DNA from: an uncultured Chloroflexota bacterium
GTDB lineage: Bacteria > Chloroflexota > Anaerolineae > Aggregatilineales > Phototrophicaceae
Assembly (NCBI GenBank): GCA_903904765.1
Contig: CAIVEA010000377.1
Span: forward strand, 1-6,366
DNA length: 6,366 nucleotides
Direction of reading: 5' to 3'
Below, in pieces: positions 1-5,446 of the stretch (position 1 is its first letter; every line of letters starts with the position of its first letter). The notes beneath the pieces were generated by a model. That model was not told where the DNA came from and did not search any database. It saw only the letters and a program-made list of their open reading frames with translations. Both the position numbers and the translations under genes were made by a program.

Positions 1-1163
1 AGGAAGAATACGGGTTCAAACTGGGTCTGCTCTATGCGGCAGGCATCAATCCGGCAGACTACAATAACGATATGGATGCCGCTTTAGCTGCTGTCACCAT
101 CGGGGGTCGCCCGATCGAAGTGCTGGTGCGCGACAACGCCAGTAATGCCGATACCGCCGCGAGTCAGGCGCGTGAGCTGATCGAACAGGGCGGCGCGGAA
201 ATTCTCGTCGGTTCGCCCAGCAGCGGTGTGATGACCGGTGTCCAGCAGGTCGCGCTGGATTCGGATGTGATCCTGTTCGCAGCTCCGGCGGCTTCTCCGG
301 CCATCACCGGCGCGAACTTCAATGTGAACACCTTCCGCATCTGCCGTAACACCTTCCAAGACTTCCTCGCTTTCGCGCCGTATGCCACGAAGGAACTGGG
401 ATCGAATTTCGTCATCCTCGCGGTTGACAATGACTTCGGTCGCGCCTCGGCTGGCGCTGCCAGCGTACTCGCCAGTGCCGGTATCACCTTCGTCAGCGAA
501 CCGATCTATGCGCCGCTGGAAACCACAGACTTCACCCCCTACCTCCAGCAGGTTCTGGACAGCGGTGCGGATGCCGTGCTGCCGATCTGGGCGGGTGACG
601 GCTCGATCACACTGTTCCAGCAGATTGCGGAACTAGGCGTGCAGGACAAGATGGCGGTGGTCGCTGCGTTCAACTCGAACGATGTGGTGAAAGCCGCCGA
701 CCCCAGCACCATCGGCAACATTTCGTGGATCGTCTATCACTACTCATTCCCGGAGAACGACATCAATCAGTTCCTCGTGGATGGCTACAAAGCGGTCTAC
801 AGTGATGTTCCCGACCTGTTCAGCGAATGCAGCTTCGCCACCGCGCAGGCGCTCTCGCTGGCCGTGACCGCCACCAAGGGCGACACGCTGCCCGAATCGA
901 TGATCTCCGTGCTGGAAGGCATGACCTTTGAAGGGCCGAAGGGAACTTATGCCATTCGTCCGTCCGATCATCAGGCGCTGGTGCCGATGTACATCGCCCG
1001 CCTCGCCAATCTGGACGACCCGGATCAGAAGTTCTTCGACCTGCTGGCTACTGTTCCCGCCAACCAGATCATCCCGCCGATTCTGCTGCCCGCTGAAGTG
1101 GCCGCCGAACGGACTCCGCTGGATGAAGCCTTCAACGCGATGATCGCCGAGATGGGTAAGTAA
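1..1163 (+). CDS. Branched-chain amino acid-type ABC transporter substrate-binding protein (5' partial)
   Basis: This is the extracytoplasmic ligand-binding subunit of a HAAT-family importer (type I periplasmic-binding fold, Leu/Ile/Val-binding protein family). It captures the substrate and delivers it to the LivH/LivM permeases encoded downstream. The frame is already open at base 3, reading EEYGFKLGLLYAAGINPADY, the usual first beta strand of the family, so the ATG at 72 is internal. The true start and the signal peptide or lipobox lie upstream of the window; 386 residues are visible. Family hallmarks are the VRDNASNADTAASQARELI segment after the first domain crossing, ILVGSPSSGV, and near the C terminus GPKGTYAIRPSDHQALVPMY, a typical ending of this family. 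It is followed after 73 bases by livG. The substrate cannot be told from sequence: amino acids are most likely, but amides, urea or aromatic acids occur in the family. The family call is firm, the ligand open. Confidence 0.93.
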   Translation, partial: EEYGFKLGLLYAAGINPADYNNDMDAALAAVTIGGRPIEVLVRDNASNADTAASQARELIEQGGAEILVGSPSSGVMTGVQQVALDSDVILFAAPAASPAITGANFNVNTFRICRNTFQDFLAFAPYATKELGSNFVILAVDNDFGRASAGAASVLASAGITFVSEPIYAPLETTDFTPYLQQVLDSGADAVLPIWAGDGSITLFQQIAELGVQDKMAVVAAFNSNDVVKAADPSTIGNISWIVYHYSFPENDINQFLVDGYKAVYSDVPDLFSECSFATAQALSLAVTATKGDTLPESMISVLEGMTFEGPKGTYAIRPSDHQALVPMYIARLANLDDPDQKFFDLLATVPANQIIPPILLPAEVAAERTPLDEAFNAMIAEMGK

Positions 1164-1188
1164 GCAGGTTCACAACAGTTAGTTTGCA

Positions 1189-1236
1189 GGGGCGTGGGGC
1201 GGGTTATACCGCCCTGCTGCCCCCAAAAGGTTTTTT
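1189..1236 (+). promoter_or_regulatory. GC-rich intercistronic hairpin followed by a T-run
   Basis: Bases 1189-1202 pair with 1209-1223 (GGGGC/GCCCC outer arm; GGGCGG/CCGCCC inner arm; two G-T wobbles; one bulged T at 1218) around a six-base loop. Six T residues follow at 1231-1236, directly before the livG ATG. The T-run starts seven bases after the stem, so this is not a textbook terminator. It could be a partial attenuator or an mRNA-protecting stem that keeps binding-protein mRNA in excess over transporter mRNA, as is known between malE and malF. The weak livG ribosome site AAAAGG (1225-1230) lies just outside the stem. The structure is seen in the sequence; the function is inferred. Confidence 0.5.
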
Positions 1237-2016
1237 ATGACCGACACGCTTTTGAGCGCACGCGGACTGCGAAAGACGTTCGGGGGACTGGTGGCGGTGG
1301 ATGAAGTGACCCTCGACATCATGGCGGGGACGACACACTCCATCATTGGCCCGAACGGTGCGGGGAAAACAACTTTATTCAATCTGCTGACCGGACGCTA
1401 TCGCCCCACGCAGGGGGCGGTCATCTACAAAGGGCGAGACATCACCGCCTTGCCGGTTTACAAACGTGCTCATCTGGGCATCGGGCGTTCTTTTCAGATC
1501 ACGAATATTTATCCGAATTTGACGGTACTGGAAAATGCCCGCCTCGCTGCACAGGCGCTAGGCAAAGATAACTTCCGCATTTTCCGCCTCGCCACCACCT
1601 TCGATTCGTATACCCGTCGCGCTCATGAGGTGCTGGATATCGCCGGACTCGGCGCTGCGGCGGCGCTGCCCGCCAATACCCTCCCGCACGGCGGCAAACG
1701 CAAGCTCGAACTGGCGATGATTCTGGCTGCCGACCCCGAACTCCTCCTGCTGGATGAACCCACTGCGGGCATGGCAAGTGAGCAGGTGCCTGATCTGATT
1801 CAGATTATTGACCGCATTCGCGGGCAGGGTTCCAAGACGATTGTCATGGTGGAACACAACATGAATGTGGTGATGAATATCTCGGATCGCATCACGGTGA
1901 TGCATCAGGGGCGGGTGCTGGCTGAAGGCGAGCCGCGCCAGATCGCTGCCGACAAGACGGTACAGGCAGTCTATCTGGGCGAATTGTATGACCTGCCGAA
2001 AGGGGAGAGCGCATGA
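1237..2016 (+). CDS. livG: LivG-type ABC transporter ATP-binding protein
   Basis: This is one of two cytoplasmic ATPases that energise the importer. At 259 residues it has the usual LivG length. Visible motifs: Walker A GPNGAGKT at residues 38-45; Q-loop Gln87 in RSFQIT; signature LPHGGKRKLELA at 149-160, the degenerate form common in LivG proteins rather than LSGGQ; Walker B LLLLDE at 169-174 followed by PTAGM; and switch His207 in VEHNMN. The C-terminal tail QAVYLGEL is typical of the family. The start is the first ATG of the frame, preceded by a weak AAAAGG six bases upstream. The stop overlaps the livF start by four bases (ATGA), so the two ATPases are probably translationally coupled. 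LivG and LivF most likely form the nucleotide-binding heterodimer. Confidence 0.95.
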   Translation: MTDTLLSARGLRKTFGGLVAVDEVTLDIMAGTTHSIIGPNGAGKTTLFNLLTGRYRPTQGAVIYKGRDITALPVYKRAHLGIGRSFQITNIYPNLTVLENARLAAQALGKDNFRIFRLATTFDSYTRRAHEVLDIAGLGAAAALPANTLPHGGKRKLELAMILAADPELLLLDEPTAGMASEQVPDLIQIIDRIRGQGSKTIVMVEHNMNVVMNISDRITVMHQGRVLAEGEPRQIAADKTVQAVYLGELYDLPKGESA

Positions 2017-2717
2017 CCCCCATCCTCGAAGTGCGTGATATTCATACCTTCATCGGTCAGTTCCACATCCTCGAAGGGGTATCCGCCTCGGTGGTCAGTG
2101 GCGGGATCACCGTATTACTGGGGCGTAACGGCGCGGGCAAAACCACCACCCTCCGCAGCATCATGGGACTCAACCCGCCCACCAAAGGCAGCGTCCTGCT
2201 GGATGGTAAGCCGATTCATGGCAAAGAAGCGCATGTGATCGCCCAGATGGGCGTGGGCTATGTGCCGGAACACCGCGCCATCTTCCGCAGTCTGACGGTG
2301 CTGGAAAACCTGCGTTTGGCCGAACGCCAAAAAGGTGATTTCGCCCGCAAAGCGGATTTCATTTTCGATCTGTTTCCAGACCTGAAGCGTCTGATCGAAC
2401 TGCCCGGCGGCAACCTTAGCGGCGGCCAACAGCAAATGCTGGCGGTGGCACGGGCGCTGGTTCCCGAAAATCACCTGCTGCTGATTGATGAACCCAGCGA
2501 AGGGCTGGCTCCGGTGATTATCGAGCAGTTGATCGCGGCTATTCAGCGCCTGTCCGGTCAGGTGTCGGTGCTGCTGGTGGAGCAGAATTTCCGCGTGGCC
2601 AGCAAATTGGCGCAGAGCTATGTGATTATCGACTCAGGGCACAGCGCCCTCAGCGGCAGTATGTCCGATCTGGTGAAGGATGAATCCTTGATCCAGCGTT
2701 ATCTGGGGGTGGCTTAG
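2013..2717 (+). CDS. livF: LivF-type ABC transporter ATP-binding protein
   Basis: This is the second ATPase of the importer, 234 residues, the normal LivF length. Walker A GRNGAGKT spans residues 37-44. The segment VGYVPEHRAIF (81-91) has Glu86 where most ABC proteins have the Q-loop glutamine, which is normal for LivF. The signature LSGGQQQ is at 135-141 and Walker B LLLIDEPSEGL at 155-165. The switch position is Gln191 in LVEQN instead of histidine, another LivF hallmark. The tail IQRYLGVA is typical. The ATG overlaps the livG stop and has AGGGGAGA (2001-2008) upstream. livH begins one base after the stop. Together these features separate it clearly from LivG. Confidence 0.95.
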   Translation: MTPILEVRDIHTFIGQFHILEGVSASVVSGGITVLLGRNGAGKTTTLRSIMGLNPPTKGSVLLDGKPIHGKEAHVIAQMGVGYVPEHRAIFRSLTVLENLRLAERQKGDFARKADFIFDLFPDLKRLIELPGGNLSGGQQQMLAVARALVPENHLLLIDEPSEGLAPVIIEQLIAAIQRLSGQVSVLLVEQNFRVASKLAQSYVIIDSGHSALSGSMSDLVKDESLIQRYLGVA

Positions 2718-2718
2718 T

Positions 2719-3717
2719 ATGCGTTCACAGCGCACCTCACTGATTGCCATTGTGGTCATTCTGGCCTTTCTACTGGGCATCGCCCTTGTCAACTCCAACA
2801 GCCTCGGCGATTTTGGTATCACGCTGCTTTCGGGGTTGTTTCAAGGCATGTTGCTGTTCCTCGTCGCGGCGGGCATGTCCATCGTGTTTGGCCTGATGGA
2901 TGTGTTGAATATGGCACAGGGTAGTTATTTCATGGTGGGCGCGTATATCGCCTTCGATGTTCAGCATCCGGGCGGCCTGATCGACATCACCGCCCTGATT
3001 CCCGACCCGAATATGCGCTATATCGTGGCGGTGGCGATTGCGATTGCCATCGGCGCGGCGCTGGGATTCCTGCTCGAACGCTTCCTGCTGCGTTCGCTGT
3101 ACAGCCGCCCTATCTTCCAACTGGTGCTGACTTTCGGTGTTTCGCTGGTCGCGCTGGAACTGGTCAAATTCATCTGGACGACCACGCCCTATAGTTGGAC
3201 GGAATTGTTCGGGGTGCGCGAGAGTTTCTTTGAATTGTTCGACCAGCGATTCAGCACCTACCGTTTGTTCGTGGTGGGGATGGGTATCGTCCTGATCGTG
3301 GTGATTGGCCTGCTGCTTCAGCGCTCGCGTATTGGCATCATCATCCGTGCAGGTGTGGAAGACCGCGAGATGGTACAGGCGCTGGGCATTCATGTGCGCT
3401 CGGTTTTTACGCTGGTGTTCACGCTGGGCTGTGCCATCGCTGCGCTGGGCGGGGCGGTGGCTGCGCCTTTCCTCGGCGCATCGCCCACGCTGGGCAGCGG
3501 CTTCCTGCTGCAAGCCATCGCTGTCGTTGTGTTAGGTGGGATGGGCAGCTACGTCGGAACAGCCATCGGCAGTGTGCTGGTGGGGCTGTCTATCGCGGTG
3601 GCACAGGATACCGCGATTGGCACTTCCTTCGCGGCGCTGCCCAGCATCACGCCTATGCTGCTGCTGGTGCTGGTGCTGCTGGTGCGTCCCAGCGGGTTGT
3701 TCGGAAATTCCCGGTGA
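2719..3717 (+). CDS. livH: LivH-type branched-chain amino acid ABC transporter permease
   Basis: This is an integral membrane permease of the importer, 332 residues, predicted to pair with LivM as the translocation channel. Hydrophobic segments run through nearly the whole chain: roughly residues 8-25, 34-58, 60-80, 101-119, 132-153, 183-200, 228-250, 263-296 and 310-323. The family motif FGLMDVLNMAQGSYFMVGAY lies at 57-76. The cytoplasmic coupling loop that contacts the ATPases is recognisable at about 207-229 (AGVEDREMVQALGIH). VVLGGMGSYVGTAIGSVLVG at 270-289 is the conserved C-terminal core, and RPSGLFG near the end is a common LivH ending. The start lies one base beyond the livF stop, with G-rich sequence (2705-2712) upstream inside livF, which implies coupled expression. 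Confidence 0.94.
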   Translation: MRSQRTSLIAIVVILAFLLGIALVNSNSLGDFGITLLSGLFQGMLLFLVAAGMSIVFGLMDVLNMAQGSYFMVGAYIAFDVQHPGGLIDITALIPDPNMRYIVAVAIAIAIGAALGFLLERFLLRSLYSRPIFQLVLTFGVSLVALELVKFIWTTTPYSWTELFGVRESFFELFDQRFSTYRLFVVGMGIVLIVVIGLLLQRSRIGIIIRAGVEDREMVQALGIHVRSVFTLVFTLGCAIAALGGAVAAPFLGASPTLGSGFLLQAIAVVVLGGMGSYVGTAIGSVLVGLSIAVAQDTAIGTSFAALPSITPMLLLVLVLLVRPSGLFGNSR

Positions 3718-3725
3718 AGAAAAGC

Positions 3726-3738
3726 AGGTGAAACGGTG
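3726..3738 (+). promoter_or_regulatory. Ribosome binding site that fixes the GTG start of livM
   Basis: AGGTG at 3726-3730 lies five bases before the GTG at 3736. The in-frame ATG at 3748 (residue 5 of the longer form) would be 17 bases away, too far for this site. The spacing therefore favours the GTG start, giving an N terminus of MTHNMTRR. Confidence 0.6.
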
Positions 3739-4794
3739 ACTCACAACATGACCCGGCGCAGTTGGCTACGCACGAATGGCCTGCCCCTGCTGTTGTTCGC
3801 TTTTCTGGTGCTGTTCCCGTTCATCGTGGGTGCGCTCACCGATTCCAGTCCCTACGGCGTAGCGCGTGGTGATCGGATGATTATGCGCGGCGAGTCGGTG
3901 CGCTGGCAGTCGGTACTAATCGAAATCTACATCCTCTCCATCCTCACGATGAGCTATAACCTGCTGTTCGGGTTCACCGGCGTGATCTCATTCGGTCATG
4001 CTCTGTTCTTCGGTACGGCTGGTTATGTGCTGGGGTTGCTGCTGGAATACACCCCGCTGGATACTCCGCTGGCGCTGCTCATCGGTGCTGTGTTAGGCAT
4101 CGGGTTATGCGGGATACTGGCGCTGGCAATCGGGTTCGTCACCCTGCGCCTAAAAGGGGTGTACTTCGCCATTTTCACGCTGGCTGTGGCAGAGATGTTT
4201 TCGATCTTTGCCGGACGCTGGCAGCTCACCCGCGCTGAAGATGGGTTCGCCATCACTGAACTTCCCGTCTGGCTAGACCCCTCTCAGAGCCGCATCAATT
4301 TCTACTACCTGACGCTGGCAGCAGTCATCCTGACGTTCTTTTTTATCCGGCGTTTGGTCAATTCGCCCACCGGCGCAGTATTCAAGGCCATCCGCGAAAA
4401 CGAAGATCGCGCCCAGTCTATGGGCTATAACACGCTCAACTATAAATTGATCTCGATCATCCTATCGGGGATGCTGGCGGGTGCAGCCGGTTTGTTGCAG
4501 GTCATCCTGAACAAGAAGGTGGGGCCAGAACTGCTCGGCGTGAGCTATACCGTTGATCCCCTGCTGATGACGCTCATCGGCGGGGCTGGCACGTTCGTGG
4601 GGCCGGTCATCGGGACGGGCGGGTTACAGTTGCTGGATGTATTTCTGCGGGACGCGCAGATCAATCTGGGTGGGCTGGTAATTGATATTGCAAATGTGTG
4701 GGCGCTGCTGCTCGGCTTCATCTTCATTCTGGCAGTGATCGTATTCCCGTATGGCATCGTGGGGACATGGCAACGCTGGCGGGCGCGCCGCTAA
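3736..4794 (+). CDS. livM: LivM-type branched-chain amino acid ABC transporter permease
   Basis: This is the second permease of the importer, 352 residues. After a short basic N terminus (RRSWLR) the first membrane span covers about 15-33. A hydrophilic loop at about 35-58, probably extracytoplasmic, precedes the core. The LivM motif SYNLLFGFTGVISFGHALFF spans 73-92, followed by spans at roughly 94-104, 111-136, 143-160 and 188-205. The cytoplasmic coupling loop TGAVFKAIRENEDRAQSMGY is at 212-231. Residues 274-304 contain LMTLIGGAGTFVGPVIGT, the conserved late span. The chain ends with a hydrophobic stretch (322-345) and a basic tail WQRWRARR. It starts at a GTG 18 bases after the livH stop. 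It is the last gene of the operon; no classical stem plus T-run terminator is visible directly after its stop. Confidence 0.94.
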   Translation: MTHNMTRRSWLRTNGLPLLLFAFLVLFPFIVGALTDSSPYGVARGDRMIMRGESVRWQSVLIEIYILSILTMSYNLLFGFTGVISFGHALFFGTAGYVLGLLLEYTPLDTPLALLIGAVLGIGLCGILALAIGFVTLRLKGVYFAIFTLAVAEMFSIFAGRWQLTRAEDGFAITELPVWLDPSQSRINFYYLTLAAVILTFFFIRRLVNSPTGAVFKAIRENEDRAQSMGYNTLNYKLISIILSGMLAGAAGLLQVILNKKVGPELLGVSYTVDPLLMTLIGGAGTFVGPVIGTGGLQLLDVFLRDAQINLGGLVIDIANVWALLLGFIFILAVIVFPYGIVGTWQRWRARR

Positions 4795-4965
4795 GGAACT
4801 GCACAACCTCACAAGCGGCGGCGGATTTCGCGCCGTTCGGTCATGTCGCAACGGGGGCAGGCCATACTTTGTCGTCCAGTGTGTTCTTCAGGTCAAAAAT
4901 TCGTAGCTTGATAGCAGGTTGCCCTACGTAAAGCGTAACCCACCGGAGCGGCGACCTCCGGCGGG
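4795..4965. other. Intergenic stretch between convergent genes
   Basis: No convincing gene is present. The - strand contains an 18-codon frame (4865 down to 4809) reading MACPRCDMTERREIRRRL, whose CxxC start echoes the neighbouring zinc-ribbon protein. It lacks a clear ribosome site. The right third is taken by the left arm of the large palindrome described separately. Only weak short GC-rich inverted repeats occur near 4815-4835, and no T-run follows them. Confidence 0.6.
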
Positions 4966-4998
4966 TTACGCTTTGCGTAGAGTGGGGGTGTTGCTATC
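4910..4998. repeat. Large imperfect palindrome, REP-like, between convergent genes
   Basis: The core stem pairs 4924-4948 with 4956-4980: 25 positions with one G-T wobble (4929/4975) and one A-C mismatch (4942/4962), around a seven-base loop. An outer arm, GATAGCA at 4910-4916 and TGCTATC at 4992-4998, encloses it after an asymmetric internal loop. Arms of the kind AAGCGTAACCCACCGG resemble palindromic elements that I recall as widespread in bacterial intergenic regions, so a mobile REP-type or MITE-like element is likely. There is no T-run on either side, so it is not a standard intrinsic terminator, though it may slow polymerase or protect mRNA 3' ends from both directions. The right arm lies inside the zinc-ribbon reading frame. 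Confidence 0.8.
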
Positions 4999-5163
4999 CG
5001 GCCTGCGGTGGCAAGTGGGGCAGGCGGCGTTGTGGGCGCAGCCGCCGATTTGCTGCTGCTCCCATTGGCTTTCCCATGTGATGCAGAAGATGGTTTTGCA
5101 GTTTGAGCATTCATAAATGACTGAGTGGGAAGCCTCGTTATGGCATTTTGGGCAGGCCGTCAT
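4966..5163 (-). CDS. Small zinc-ribbon protein of unknown function
   Basis: This is a 65-residue protein with a zinc-binding pattern. C4-x2-C7 and C19-x2-C22 form one standard four-cysteine ribbon. C27, C42 and C48-x2-C51 (with nearby H44 and H52) could hold a second metal. The middle (WESQWEQQQIGG) is hydrophilic. The ATG has a good site on the - strand, AAGGA, about seven bases upstream (around 5171-5175), and a consensus TATAAT lies further upstream, both supporting a real gene. The last residues TLRKA and the stop come from the right arm of the palindrome, so the C terminus may have been reset by insertion of that element. It converges on livM and diverges from the FGE-domain gene. I recognise no specific family; nucleic-acid or protein binding is only a general expectation for zinc ribbons. 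Confidence 0.65.
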   Translation of the reverse strand: MTACPKCHNEASHSVIYECSNCKTIFCITWESQWEQQQIGGCAHNAACPTCHRRPDSNTPTLRKA

Positions 5164-5210
5164 CTTCAGTTCCTTATTTTCATCCAGAAAACATCATACG
5201 TTATATTGCG

Positions 5211-5237
5211 ATTATAATTTCTATTCATTCATCTAAA
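5211..5237 (-). promoter_or_regulatory. Candidate promoter of the zinc-ribbon gene
   Basis: On the - strand a perfect TATAAT (5216 to 5211) is preceded by TTTAGA (5237 to 5232), four of six bases matching TTGACA, with a 15-base spacer that is slightly short. Transcription would start near 5204, leaving a leader of about 40 bases before the ATG at 5163. The palindrome CTAAATTTAG overlaps the -35 element and could be an operator. AT-rich DNA gives chance matches, so support is moderate. Confidence 0.4.
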
Positions 5238-5263
5238 TTTAGGCTCTTAACATAAAGATTTCT

Positions 5264-5283
5264 ATTGTAATCTATTTTACAAT
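5264..5283. promoter_or_regulatory. Operator-like dyad ATTGTAA-N6-TTACAAT
   Basis: Perfect seven-base arms (5264-5270 and 5277-5283) are separated by TCTATT. A 20-base symmetric site suits binding by a dimeric helix-turn-helix regulator. It lies in the divergent region, upstream of both neighbouring genes. No regulator is identified, and AT-richness raises the chance of accidental dyads. Confidence 0.35.
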
Positions 5284-5370
5284 TTTGGTTTGCAACCACA
5301 CCCTATCACCGTTACTATTACTCTCATACTGCTAAAGTACTCCCACGTTGTGATTATCGGGGAATTGAAC

Positions 5371-5413
5371 TGGAATTTCTGCCATATTTTTTGGAATTTC
5401 TACCCTAATTTTT
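5371..5413 (+). repeat. Tandem 21-base repeat upstream of the FGE-domain gene
   Basis: Two copies of TGGAATTTCT followed by a C-rich triplet and a T-run begin at 5371 and 5392. A shorter TGGAT continues the period at 5413, and another GGAATT lies at 5361. The GGA(A)T cores at 5361, 5372, 5393 and 5414 are spaced 11, 21 and 21 bases, about one or two helical turns, so they face the same side of the DNA. This could be a regulator-binding array over the promoter; a TTGGAA/GATAAA pair (5391-5396, 5415-5420) with an 18-base spacer is a weak promoter candidate here. Confidence 0.45.
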
Positions 5414-5446
5414 GGATAAACAAGGATATGTATCGAGGAATACAGC

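Larger units (their letters stand above)
5164..5446. other. AT-rich divergent regulatory region
   Basis: No gene is seen in these 283 bases. Composition shifts sharply to AT-rich compared with both flanks, most strongly at about 5170-5290. It should carry promoters for the zinc-ribbon gene to the left and the FGE-domain gene to the right. It contains a TATAAT on the - strand (5211-5216), the dyads CTAAATTTAG (5233-5242) and ATTGTAA-N6-TTACAAT (5264-5283), a small TGGTT-TGC-AACCA dyad (5286-5298) and a 21-base tandem repeat (5371-5413), described in separate entries or findings. Confidence 0.7.

Noticed and set aside
72..1163. Binding protein starting at the ATG at 72.
   Set aside because: The frame is open to the left edge and the preceding residues match the family's first strand, so this ATG is internal and the gene is cut by the window.
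1683..1718. LivG signature LPHGGKRKLELA differs from the classical LSGGQ, suggesting a defective ATPase.
   Set aside because: LivG proteins commonly carry degenerate signatures of this kind, and Walker A, Walker B and the switch histidine are intact.
2583..2591. LivF has glutamine instead of the switch histidine (LVEQN).
   Set aside because: LVEQN is the normal sequence in LivF proteins, so this is not a missing key residue.
2770..3513. Long - strand reading frame of 247 codons opposite livH.
   Set aside because: It is the antisense of a clear permease gene, very rich in His, Gln and Arg, as expected when membrane-protein codons are read backward; there is no recognisable domain.
4924..4980. 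Palindrome read as a classical bidirectional intrinsic terminator.
   Set aside because: Neither side has a T-run after the stem, so a repeat element or processing/stabilising stem is the better description.
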